DNA of 7,717 nucleotides from an uncultured Collinsella sp. (GCA_902494935.1 CABUVH010000093.1:1-7717), one strand, 5' to 3'; shown: positions 1 to 7,076, counted from the stretch's first letter. Translations and numbers: made by a program. The notes: generated by a model from the letters alone, not told the origin.

Positions 1-2442
1 CCGCTCAACGTGCGCTCGGTCGCGGGCGGAGCCGTGGTCTTTATCACCGTTGTCTCCATTCTTTCGCTGATGGTGCCGGGTACGAGCGACTCGTGTGACC
101 TTATGTTCACGCCGCAAAATCTGTCCGCCTCGGGTGGCTACATCGGTGCGTTTATTGCGAGTGCGCTGCAGAATGCCCTGGGTAAGCCTATCGCGATGGT
201 GGTCCTGTTGGGTCTGGCCGTCGTTGGTTTTGTCATCATCGGCTTTTCGGTGGGTGGCGTGCTGCGCTCTGCTCGCGACCGCGCGGCCGATTTTGCCGAG
301 CGCCGTCGTGCCGATGTTAACGCGAGCCCGTGGGGTGACGACGAAGCCCTGTCGGTGCCCGGCGTTGCCCGTCCGCACCTGAGCATTCTTCGTCAAAAGG
401 GCTCCGATGCTGCCGTGACCACGGTCATGGGCAACGATGTGGACCCGGTTTTGGACGATGACGACGAGGACGAGGATCCGTTTGTCGACGTATCCGATGC
501 CGTGGAGGCCGAGCGCGCTAAGACGACGCTGCTGCCGCGCCGTCATGTCAAGAAGGGCAAGGCCACGCCCAAGTTGAATACAAGCGAGCCCGACCCGTCT
601 TGGTCCGATAGCGAGATTGAGCTTACCGAGGGCGATGACGAGGACGACGAGGCTCCGATTGAGACCGCAAAGACAACTTTGCTGCCGCGTCGCCATGCTA
701 AGCGCGAACAGGTAACCGGCCAGCTTTCGATGGAAGACGACCCCGATAAGATCGACGAGTCCGAGCCGCCGTTTGCCGTGAGTCCTGTCTCGGCAACACC
801 TCAGATTCCCGACTTCTTGAAGCATCCCAAGGTTGCCGATACGGCTGTCGCGGGCGCTGCCGAGGCGCCTACTCCTAGCGATGGGGGAGCGGTCAATGCC
901 CCCGCGGATAACGAGGGCGAAGAAGAGGACGGCCTCAAGCTTCCGCCGCTCGAGATCCTGCACGCCAACCCGCAGTCGGCGTCCTCCGCGTCTTCTGACA
1001 AGGAGCTGGAACAGACTGCCGAGTCGCTTCAGTCCACCTTGCTGGAGTTTGGTCGTAGTGCCCGCGTGGTCGGCTGGATCGCCGGCCCCACGGTGACGAC
1101 CTTTAAGCTGCAACCTGGCGAGGGCGAGCGCGTGAGCAAGATTTCGAGCCTCGAGGACGATATCGCGCTTTCGCTCGCTGCTCAGTCGGTGCGCATCTTT
1201 GCCCCGATCCCCGGTACCTCGCTTGTGGGTATCGAGATTCCCAATCGCAAGCGCCAGAACGTCAACCTGGGCGACGTGCTTCCCTATGTGAAGGGCGGTC
1301 CGCTCGAGCTGGCCATCGGTCGAGATGCCGAGGGCACGCCGGTCGTCGCTGACCTCGCCAAGATGCCCCACCTGCTGATCGCCGGCACGACCGGTTCTGG
1401 TAAGTCGGTGATGATCAATTCCATCATCACGACCCTGCTCATGCGCGCCCTTCCCGAGGACGTTCGCCTGATCATGGTCGACCCCAAGCGCGTCGAGCTT
1501 GCGGGCTATAACGGTTTGCCGCATCTCTATGTGCCCGTGGTGACCGAGCCCAAGCAGGCCGCGAGCGCTCTGCAATGGGCCGTGTCCGAGATGGAGCGTC
1601 GCCTGAAGGTCTTCGAGCGTCTCAACGTGCGTAAGATCTCGACCTACAACGAAAAGCAGGCCGCCGGCGAGTTTGAGCATTACGACAACCCGCCCCAAAA
1701 GATGCCCTATCTGGTCATTATCATCGACGAGCTTTCGGACCTGATGATGGTCGCCGGCAAGGATGTCGAGGCCTCGATCGTTCGTATCGCCCAGCTGGGC
1801 CGTGCCGCCGGTATACACCTTATCGTGGCTACGCAGCGCCCCAGCTCCAACGTGGTGACGGGCCTCATCAAGGCCAACATCACCAACCGCATCGCCTTTA
1901 ACGTCGCCACGGGCATCGACTCGCGCGTCATTATTGACCAGATGGGTGCCGAAAAGCTCACCGGTTTGGGCGACATGCTGTTCTCCAAGGTCGACTGGGG
2001 CAAGCCTCGCCGTATCCAGGGCTGCTTTGTCTCGGATGACGAAATCAACGAGATTGTCGAGTTCGTCAAGTCGCAGAGCGAGCCCGACTACCACGAGGAG
2101 ATTCTGTCTGCCGTGGCGCCCGCTTCCATGTCCATGGCGGGTGGCGGCGGTATTGTCCGCACCGGAGTAGCCGAGCCGCAAGACGATGATCCGCTCATTT
2201 GGGAAGCCGCCCATATTGTGGTGGAATCGCAGCTTGGCTCCACATCTGGCCTGCAACGTCGTCTGAAGGTTGGCTATGCGCGTGCCGGGCGTATTATGGA
2301 CATGCTGGAAGAAAAGGGTGTCGTCGGCCCGCCCGACGGTTCCAAGCCGCGTGAGGTCCTGTTGGACGAGGAGGGGCTTGCCGCGCTGGAATCTGTCGAC
2401 GCCGAGATGGCACGTGAAGATCGTGAGTTTGGAGGATTCTGA
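1..2442 (+). CDS. ftsK: DNA translocase FtsK, 5'-truncated by the window edge
   Basis: Membrane-anchored, ATP-driven double-stranded DNA pump that clears and aligns chromosome termini at the division septum. The frame is open from base 1, and the GTG at position 10 is probably internal, because FtsK usually has about four N-terminal membrane helices and only the last ones are visible here. Residues counted from that GTG: hydrophobic segments at about 8-23 and 60-85, a long acidic low-complexity linker at about 86-315, the alpha/beta motor from about 318, Walker A GTTGSGKS at 459-466, Walker B ending in Asp573-Glu574, a downstream ATQRPSSNVVTGLIKANI motif, and a C-terminal winged-helix gamma domain at about 725-790 (DDPLIWEAAHIVVE, then RRLKVGYARAGRIMDMLE). 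In the family the gamma domain reads polar KOPS-type DNA sites and activates XerCD recombination. The stop codon overlaps the next start. Family assignment is very secure; the true start lies outside the window. Confidence 0.97.
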   Translation, partial: PLNVRSVAGGAVVFITVVSILSLMVPGTSDSCDLMFTPQNLSASGGYIGAFIASALQNALGKPIAMVVLLGLAVVGFVIIGFSVGGVLRSARDRAADFAERRRADVNASPWGDDEALSVPGVARPHLSILRQKGSDAAVTTVMGNDVDPVLDDDDEDEDPFVDVSDAVEAERAKTTLLPRRHVKKGKATPKLNTSEPDPSWSDSEIELTEGDDEDDEAPIETAKTTLLPRRHAKREQVTGQLSMEDDPDKIDESEPPFAVSPVSATPQIPDFLKHPKVADTAVAGAAEAPTPSDGGAVNAPADNEGEEEDGLKLPPLEILHANPQSASSASSDKELEQTAESLQSTLLEFGRSARVVGWIAGPTVTTFKLQPGEGERVSKISSLEDDIALSLAAQSVRIFAPIPGTSLVGIEIPNRKRQNVNLGDVLPYVKGGPLELAIGRDAEGTPVVADLAKMPHLLIAGTTGSGKSVMINSIITTLLMRALPEDVRLIMVDPKRVELAGYNGLPHLYVPVVTEPKQAASALQWAVSEMERRLKVFERLNVRKISTYNEKQAAGEFEHYDNPPQKMPYLVIIIDELSDLMMVAGKDVEASIVRIAQLGRAAGIHLIVATQRPSSNVVTGLIKANITNRIAFNVATGIDSRVIIDQMGAEKLTGLGDMLFSKVDWGKPRRIQGCFVSDDEINEIVEFVKSQSEPDYHEEILSAVAPASMSMAGGGGIVRTGVAEPQDDDPLIWEAAHIVVESQLGSTSGLQRRLKVGYARAGRIMDMLEEKGVVGPPDGSKPREVLLDEEGLAALESVDAEMAREDREFGGF
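517..696 (+). repeat. Duplicated AKTTLLPRRH motif in the FtsK linker
   Basis: The ten-residue motif AKTTLLPRRH is encoded at 517-546 and again at 667-696, exactly 50 codons apart. Each copy follows an acidic run (DDDDEDED, then GDDEDDEAP) and is followed by a short basic stretch containing Lys or Arg. Several codons differ synonymously between the copies (for example ACG ACG CTG against ACA ACT TTG). The match is therefore at protein level and is not a fresh DNA duplication. Confidence 0.85.
2431..2436 (+). promoter_or_regulatory. Ribosome binding site for the rodZ-like gene, inside ftsK
   Basis: GGAGGA lies five bases before the ATG at 2442, within the last codons of ftsK. The ftsK stop TGA (2440-2442) shares its final A with the ATG (2442-2444). 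This fixes the start of the rodZ-like gene and implies translational coupling of the two proteins. Confidence 0.85.
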
Positions 2443-3953
2443 TGGCTGCACGCTTTGGTGACATGCTGCTCGAGCAGCGTCGCCGGATGGGCCTTTCCAT
2501 TCAGCAGGTCGCCAACACCATCAAAATCAGGCCGCAGATCATCGAGTTTTTCGAGACCGGTAACTTTGCTTCGATGCCGCCGCGCGGCTATGCGCAGGGC
2601 ATGATTTCGAGCTATGCTCGCTTTTTGGGCCTCAATCCGCGCGAGGTCGTCAATGCCTACTTTGACGACCTGATGGCATACGAACGCGAGACGTCGCAGC
2701 AGGGCGGTCGTTTTCAGGACGCCGCCGGCTACGTCAATTCGCGTTCCTCGGTCGATAACGGGCGCTTCCTGATGGTTCAGGGCGGTCGTTCGACGCGTTA
2801 TGGACAGCGTCCTCAGCAGGCCGGTTATATTACCGAGACGGGTTCGGGCGAGGAGATTCGCTCACAGCGTGACCGGTTCCGCAGTACGCCGATGCCCGAG
2901 GACCGTGCACTTCCCGCTGCCCGCGGCGTGGCGCGTGACCCTCGTGCCGGCTACGGCGACGGCGGCTATTCCGATCGCGGTTACCGTGGTGCCTCTATGG
3001 GACGCTCTCGCGGTGGCTATTCGGATGCCGATACCACGCAGGTGACGCCGCGTCTTCGCTCTCAATCACAGCCGTATGGCCAGCGCTCTTCGGCTCCGCG
3101 TTCGGGCCAGCGTGGCTATCAAGGCCGCGGTGAACTTGCGCCCCGCTCGGGTCAGCGCAGCCTTCAGGGCCAGGGCGGCTATCGCGGCCGTTCCGATAGC
3201 AATCGCGGTCGTATGCCTCAGGGAAGCGGCCGCAGCAGTTCCGGTCGTGGACGCGGCGGATCACGTACTCCTCAAAACAACGGGCTCGATCCGCGTATCG
3301 TCTACGCCGGCATCGGTGCCGTTGTGCTGCTGTTGATTGTGCTCATCGTGGTGCTTCTACGTGGCTGCGCATCTTCGGCGCCCGAGAACACGCCCGAGAC
3401 GCCCACTGCTACCAAGATGACGACCAAGAAGTCTTCTAAGAAGACCGAAACGGTCGACGAGGACGATGACACCGATGAGGCGACGGATGAGTCGACTGAT
3501 TCGGACGCTACCAAGACGACGGCCAAGAAGGAAGAGAACGAGGTCACGAAGGTCAAAGTCTCCGTTGCCAAGGGAAAGACCGCGTGGATTGAGGTCAAGG
3601 TTGACGGCAAGTCGGTCTATGGCGCCCAGGCGACTGGCCCCTTTGAGCAGGAGTACACGCCCGAGTCTTCGATCGAGATCACCACGTCCAAGCCTTCCGA
3701 TGTCACCGTTACCAAGAACGGTGAAAAGGTTCGTTACGATACCAAGACCTCGGGCGTGGCGCGTGTGACGATCACCGTTCCCAAGAAGGAGACGTCTGAT
3801 TCCGAGAATGGTGAAAGTTCTGATGGTACCGACACCACCGATGGTACCGATGCCACCGACGGTACCGATGCCCAGTCCACGGATGGCGCCGATACCGCAA
3901 CTGACGGTCAGACACCCACCGATTCTACCGACAATTCGTACGATAGCTACTAG
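2442..3953 (+). CDS. rodZ: RodZ-like HTH membrane protein with RG-rich linker
   Basis: Predicted single-pass membrane protein of 503 residues with RodZ architecture. Residues 1 to about 85 form a RodZ-type HTH_25 domain (FGDMLLEQRRRMGLSIQQVA, later PRGYAQGMISSYARFLGL). In characterised RodZ this domain sits in the cytoplasm and contacts MreB. Residues of about 100-285 are a disordered linker rich in Arg, Gly, Ser and Tyr with short internal repeats. One membrane helix spans about 286-306 (GIGAVVLLLIVLIVVLL). The outside part begins with a Lys/Thr/Asp-rich stalk. Residues of about 368-447 (AWIEVKVDGKSVYG ... GVARVTITVP) resemble the RodZ C-terminal DUF4115-type beta domain. The tail is Thr/Asp-rich with an 18-base tandem repeat. 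No signal peptide is seen, and none is expected for this topology. The gene is coupled to ftsK by a one-base overlap. A role in cell shape or division is inferred from family and context; binding to MreB in this organism is unproven. Confidence 0.85.
   Translation: MAARFGDMLLEQRRRMGLSIQQVANTIKIRPQIIEFFETGNFASMPPRGYAQGMISSYARFLGLNPREVVNAYFDDLMAYERETSQQGGRFQDAAGYVNSRSSVDNGRFLMVQGGRSTRYGQRPQQAGYITETGSGEEIRSQRDRFRSTPMPEDRALPAARGVARDPRAGYGDGGYSDRGYRGASMGRSRGGYSDADTTQVTPRLRSQSQPYGQRSSAPRSGQRGYQGRGELAPRSGQRSLQGQGGYRGRSDSNRGRMPQGSGRSSSGRGRGGSRTPQNNGLDPRIVYAGIGAVVLLLIVLIVVLLRGCASSAPENTPETPTATKMTTKKSSKKTETVDEDDDTDEATDESTDSDATKTTAKKEENEVTKVKVSVAKGKTAWIEVKVDGKSVYGAQATGPFEQEYTPESSIEITTSKPSDVTVTKNGEKVRYDTKTSGVARVTITVPKKETSDSENGESSDGTDTTDGTDATDGTDAQSTDGADTATDGQTPTDSTDNSYDSY
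3093..3182 (+). repeat. Two 15-codon APRSGQR repeats in the RodZ-like linker
   Basis: Unit 1 (3093-3137) reads APRSGQRGYQGRGEL and unit 2 (3138-3182) reads APRSGQRSLQGQGGY, directly abutting (protein residues 218-232 and 233-247). The first seven residues are identical, although several codons differ. They lie inside the larger Arg/Gly-rich cytoplasmic linker. Confidence 0.75.
3822..3875 (+). repeat. Three 18-bp in-frame tandem repeats in the RodZ-like C-terminus
   Basis: Units at 3822-3839, 3840-3857 and 3858-3875 each encode DGTD plus two residues (DGTDTT, DGTDAT, DGTDAQ) and share a GGTACC core. The repeats are nearly identical at DNA level, unlike the linker repeats. Change in copy number by slippage or recombination would keep the reading frame. 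They encode part of the extracytoplasmic Asp/Thr-rich tail. Confidence 0.85.
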
Positions 3954-3979
3954 GCCGCTCGTACGCGAAAGGAAACATC

Positions 3980-4477
3980 ATGGCTAAAGATTCCAGCTTC
4001 GACGTCGTGTCCGAGGTCAACATGCAAGAGGCCGACAACGCCTTCCAGCAGACCACGCGCGAGATTTCCCAGCGCTATGACCTTAAGGATTCCGGCGCCA
4101 CGATCGAGCTTTCGAAGGGCGACAAGCTCTTTACGATCAACGCCCCGGCCGACTTTGTCTCCAAACAGATTGTTGACGTGCTGAGCTCCAAGCTCATCAA
4201 GCGCGGCATCGACCTCAAGGCTGTCTCGTGGGATGCTCCGCAGGCGGCATCGGGTGGCACCGTGCGCGTGCTCGGCCATATCGTCGAGGGTATCGACCAG
4301 GCGACCGCCAAGAAGATCAACAAGGACATTAAGGATCAAAAGCTCAAGGTCAAGGTGACCATCGAGGCCGACAAACTGCGTGTTTCCTCTGCTTCGAAGG
4401 ACGCGTTGCAGACCGTGATTCAGTTCCTGCGCGACCAGGACTACGGCCAGCCGCTGCAGTTCACCAACTACCGCTAA
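3980..4477 (+). CDS. yajQ: YajQ-family nucleotide-binding protein
   Basis: Small soluble cytoplasmic protein of 165 residues, the usual length for the YajQ/UPF0234 family. Visible family hallmarks are the N-terminal SSFDVVSEVNMQEADNAFQQ, then REISQRYDLKDSGATIEL, the middle segment KRGIDLKAVSWDAPQAASGG, a KKINKDIKDQKLKVKVTIE stretch, and the terminal RDQDYGQPLQFTNYR. Some proteobacterial members bind cyclic di-GMP and act as transcription co-regulators, and others bind nucleotides or tRNA. Which of these applies here cannot be told from sequence. The ATG follows AAAGGA (3968-3973) by six bases and lies 26 bases after the upstream stop, with no promoter evident, so it is probably in the same transcript. 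No unusual residues were noticed. Confidence 0.95.
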   Translation: MAKDSSFDVVSEVNMQEADNAFQQTTREISQRYDLKDSGATIELSKGDKLFTINAPADFVSKQIVDVLSSKLIKRGIDLKAVSWDAPQAASGGTVRVLGHIVEGIDQATAKKINKDIKDQKLKVKVTIEADKLRVSSASKDALQTVIQFLRDQDYGQPLQFTNYR

Positions 4478-4504
4478 TATCAATCGAAAGGACCGCTCTC
4501 CAAC

Positions 4505-5854
4505 ATGGATACACCGTTGGGCTCCGTGCTCTACATCACCCTCGGGTGCGCTAAGAACGAGGTTGACACCGACCGCATGCGTTCTCTTTTGACCGCCGCG
4601 GGCTACGAGGAGGCATTCGACCCGCAGGATGCCGATATCGCCATCGTCAATACTTGCTCGTTCCTCGCCTCCGCAACGTCCGAGAGCATCGAGACCACGC
4701 TCGAGCTCGCCAACGAGGTTCAGGACGGCGTTCGTTCTTGTCCCATCGTCATGTGCGGCTGCGTGCCGTCGCGCTATGGCGATGACCTGCCTGACGAGCT
4801 GCCCGAGGTCGCTGCCTTTGTGAAGGCCGACGAGGAGGACGGCATCGTGGCGGTCATCGATGGCGCGCTGGGTGTCGAGCGTGAGATCGCAGCCTATATC
4901 CCGCAGGTCAAGCGTACCGTCGAGGGCGCCGTTGCTTACGTCAAGATTTCCGATGGCTGCAACCGCTTCTGCAGCTTCTGCATGATTCCCTACATCCGCG
5001 GCCGCTATCATTCGCGCAATGCCGAGAGCATCATCTCCGAGGTGCGCGACCTGGTTTCCGGCGGTGTGCGCGAGATCGTGCTGATCGGCCAGGACACGGG
5101 CATCTGGGGTACCGACTTTGCCGACGAGGACGTCGCCGATGGCTCGCCGCGCAATCTGGCGCAGCTGCTGCGTGCCGTCGCCGAGGCCGTGCGCCCGCAC
5201 AACGTCTGGGTCCGCGTGCTCTATCTGCAGCCCGAGGGCATGACTGACGAACTCATCGAGACGATTCGCGATACGCCCGAGGTGCTGCCCTATATCGATA
5301 TCCCCGTGCAGCACTGCGACGCGCGCATCCTCAAGGCTATGCGCCGTTCTGGTTCGCGCCAGGAGCTCGAGGACCTGTTCCGCGATCTGCGTGAGCGTAT
5401 CCCCGGCATCGTGATCCGTTCCACGGCCATGGTCGGCTTCCCGACCGAGACCGACGACGAGTTCCGCGACCTTATCGACTTTATGGACACCGTCGGCTTT
5501 GACTACACGAGCGTCTTTGCCTACTCGCAGGAGGAGGGCAGCCTGGCCGCTAAGATGGAGGGCCAGGTCGACGAAGAGGTCAAGCTCGAGCGCGCCCAGG
5601 AGGCCATGGACCTGGCCGAGTCGCTCGGTTTTGCCGCCACCGCCGCACATGTGGGCGAGCGCGCCCAGGTGATCGTCGACGGTATCGAAGAGACCGAGGA
5701 TGGCGCCGAGCTGATCGGCCATGCCTGGTTCCAGGCGCCCGATTCCGATGGCGCGGTGCATCTGGACGCCAGCGAGGCGTCCGTGGGCGATATTCTGACC
5801 GTCGAGTTTACCGATAGCTTCTGCTATGAGCTTATCGGTCATGTTGTGGAGTAG
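4505..5854 (+). CDS. rimO: Ribosomal protein S12 methylthiotransferase RimO
   Basis: Radical-SAM enzyme that adds a methylthio group to the beta carbon of a conserved aspartate of ribosomal protein S12, using S-adenosylmethionine and two 4Fe-4S clusters. It has 449 residues, a normal length. The N-terminal UPF0004 domain contains TLGCAKNEVDTDRM with Cys15, NTCSF with Cys51 and CGC with Cys86, the expected ligands of the auxiliary cluster. The radical-SAM motif CNRFCSFC gives Cys152, Cys156 and Cys159, followed by MIPYIRGRYHSRN. A conserved PYIDIPVQHCDARILKAMRR segment follows. The C-terminal TRAM domain covers about 383-449. The close relative MiaB is less likely because of the VDTDRM signature, the RimO-like TRAM end and the neighbours. 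The ATG is preceded by AAAGGA at 4487-4492, a rather long 12-base spacing, and the gap after yajQ is 27 bases. Confidence 0.95.
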   Translation: MDTPLGSVLYITLGCAKNEVDTDRMRSLLTAAGYEEAFDPQDADIAIVNTCSFLASATSESIETTLELANEVQDGVRSCPIVMCGCVPSRYGDDLPDELPEVAAFVKADEEDGIVAVIDGALGVEREIAAYIPQVKRTVEGAVAYVKISDGCNRFCSFCMIPYIRGRYHSRNAESIISEVRDLVSGGVREIVLIGQDTGIWGTDFADEDVADGSPRNLAQLLRAVAEAVRPHNVWVRVLYLQPEGMTDELIETIRDTPEVLPYIDIPVQHCDARILKAMRRSGSRQELEDLFRDLRERIPGIVIRSTAMVGFPTETDDEFRDLIDFMDTVGFDYTSVFAYSQEEGSLAAKMEGQVDEEVKLERAQEAMDLAESLGFAATAAHVGERAQVIVDGIEETEDGAELIGHAWFQAPDSDGAVHLDASEASVGDILTVEFTDSFCYELIGHVVE

Positions 5855-5857
5855 GAG
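5853..5857 (+). promoter_or_regulatory. Ribosome binding site for pgsA overlapping the rimO stop
   Basis: AGGAG begins inside the rimO TAG stop (5852-5854) and ends six bases before the GTG at 5864. This supports the GTG as the pgsA start, and it suggests that ribosomes ending rimO can restart on pgsA. Confidence 0.75.
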
Positions 5858-5863
5858 AGCGTC

Positions 5864-6502
5864 GTGGCTAACGAGAGCAATAAGGAACTGACGAGTGTCT
5901 GGACGCCCGCCAACATCGTGACGTGCGTTCGCATCGTCTTTATCCCGGTGTTCATGATCGTGTCGGCGCTTTCTCACACGAGTGTTGCCGGTACGGATTG
6001 GAGCACCTTCGACGGCCCGCTCGCCGCCGCTGCCTTCATTCTGTATGTGATCCTGTCGTGCACCGATAAGGTCGACGGTTATCTGGCGCGTTCGCGCAAC
6101 GAGATCACCGACTTCGGTAAATTCTTGGACCCCATCGCCGATAAGCTGCTCGTGTTCTCGGCCCTGCTGCTGTTCTTGGATTTTGGTGCGGTGACCGTGT
6201 GGTCCGTGTTCATTATCCTGTTCCGCGAGCTGCTGGTGAGCGCCCTTCGCATGGTCGCGAGTGCGGCCGGTGTGGTCGTTGCGGCCGATAAGCTCGGCAA
6301 GTACAAGACGGCAACCACGATGGTCTCCATTTGCGGTTACCTGTGCGTTTTTGCTATGGCCGGCTTGCACCTTGGCCCGGTGGCGCTGACGCTCGGCATC
6401 TACTCGGTGTCGCGCTTCCTGTACGCCGTTGCCGTTGTCCTGACCGTTATCTCGGGCGCCCAGTACTTCTGGAACTGCCGCAAGATCGTCTTTTCGGTCT
6501 AG
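5864..6502 (+). CDS. pgsA: CDP-diacylglycerol-glycerol-3-phosphate phosphatidyltransferase
   Basis: Integral membrane enzyme of 212 residues that makes phosphatidylglycerophosphate from CDP-diacylglycerol and glycerol-3-phosphate, the committed step to phosphatidylglycerol and cardiolipin. The complete CDP-alcohol phosphatidyltransferase signature D-x2-D-G-x2-A-R-x8-G-x3-D-x3-D is present: Asp68, Asp71-Gly72, Ala75-Arg76, Gly85, Asp89 and Asp93. The N-terminal NIVTCVRIVFIPVFMIV segment is typical of PgsA. Further hydrophobic stretches (ILYVILS, LLVFSALLLFLDFGAV, VFIILFRELLV and the C-terminal third) fit about five or six membrane helices. The start is GTG at 5864, with AGGAG six bases upstream. 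Other CDP-alcohol transferases, such as phosphatidylinositol-phosphate synthase, share the motif. The N-terminus and the rimO/cinA/recA neighbourhood favour PgsA. Confidence 0.92.
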   Translation: MANESNKELTSVWTPANIVTCVRIVFIPVFMIVSALSHTSVAGTDWSTFDGPLAAAAFILYVILSCTDKVDGYLARSRNEITDFGKFLDPIADKLLVFSALLLFLDFGAVTVWSVFIILFRELLVSALRMVASAAGVVVAADKLGKYKTATTMVSICGYLCVFAMAGLHLGPVALTLGIYSVSRFLYAVAVVLTVISGAQYFWNCRKIVFSV

Positions 6503-6508
6503 GTCCTA

Positions 6509-7045
6509 GTGGGTATGACGGACTCTTTTGAGCAGATTTCCGCACATAACGAGGAGCTGGCGCGTGATATTGTCGAGCGCGCGAGCGCTCGGGGCGTGAC
6601 GGTTTCGACGGCTGAGTCGCTGACGGCGGGTATGATCGCCTCGACGATTGCCGATATCCCGGGCGCCTCGGCGGTGCTGCGTGGCGGTGCGGTGACCTAT
6701 TGCGATGAGATTAAGCATCGTGTTCTTGGTGTTGAGCAGGAGACGCTCGACCGCTATACCGCGGTGTCGCATCAGACCGCGCGCGAGATGGCGGTGGGTT
6801 CGCTGGAGCTGTACCAGAGCGATATTGCAGTGAGCGCAACGGGTTATGCCGGCCCCGGCGGTGGCACTGAGGACGATCCGGCGGGCACTTTCTATATTGG
6901 CTGGGCGCATCGTTCCGCCGATGGGGGCGTGCCGGTCGTGGACTCTGTGCGCTGCCACTATGAGGGCGACCGTTCGTGTGTTCGTGCCCATGCGGTCACG
7001 GAGGCATTGGGTCGCATTGCCCTTGTGCTCAACTCTATGGAATAG
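6509..7045 (+). CDS. pncC: CinA C-terminal-domain protein, NMN amidohydrolase
   Basis: Cytoplasmic amidohydrolase expected to convert nicotinamide mononucleotide to nicotinate mononucleotide plus ammonia, a pyridine-nucleotide salvage step. The 178 residues consist only of the CinA C-terminal domain: STAESLTAGMIASTIADIPG (33-52), GGAVTYCDEIKHRVLGV (59-75), VSHQTAREMA (86-95), and the glycine-rich TGYAGPGGGTEDDPAGTFYI (111-130). The N-terminal molybdopterin-binding-like domain of full-length CinA, common beside recA in Bacillus and many others, is absent. There is no remnant between pgsA and this gene, since only six bases separate them. The start is uncertain: GTG at 6509 has AGG (6501-6503) at a spacing of five, while ATG at 6515 would remove two residues and has no better site. 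Where many relatives have YSNE, this protein has YCDE. A competence role is not implied by this domain alone. Confidence 0.9.
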   Translation: MGMTDSFEQISAHNEELARDIVERASARGVTVSTAESLTAGMIASTIADIPGASAVLRGGAVTYCDEIKHRVLGVEQETLDRYTAVSHQTAREMAVGSLELYQSDIAVSATGYAGPGGGTEDDPAGTFYIGWAHRSADGGVPVVDSVRCHYEGDRSCVRAHAVTEALGRIALVLNSME

Positions 7046-7052
7046 ACGTGTT

Positions 7053-7076
7053 TTAAGGGGCCTCCGAGCCCCTTAA
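7053..7076 (+). terminator. Intrinsic-type terminator after cinA/pncC
   Basis: TTAAGGGGC (7053-7061) and GCCCCTTAA (7068-7076) form a perfect 9-bp stem around a six-base loop, CTCCGA. It starts eight bases after the stop codon. The tract that follows (TTGTGG) is weak for a U-run, but the A-T outer pairs may supply U residues. It probably ends the upstream operon and insulates recA. On the minus strand the hairpin is followed by A residues, so it should act only on + strand transcription. Confidence 0.75.

Noticed and set aside
3357..3371. Possible lipobox-like LLRGC just after the RodZ-like membrane helix
   Set aside because: Arginine at the -2 position is unsuitable for a lipobox. The cysteine is at residue 309 of an internal helix, not in an N-terminal signal peptide.
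3950..6370. 806-codon open frame on the minus strand
   Set aside because: It is codon-aligned antisense to yajQ, rimO and pgsA, which are clear family members. Its predicted protein has His/Arg/Gly/Asp-heavy shadow composition with no recognisable domain, and it is open only because the sense genes lack TTA, CTA and TCA codons.
6506..6991. 161-codon minus-strand open frame opposite cinA/pncC
   Set aside because: Again codon-aligned antisense to a clear gene, with shadow composition and no supporting motif.
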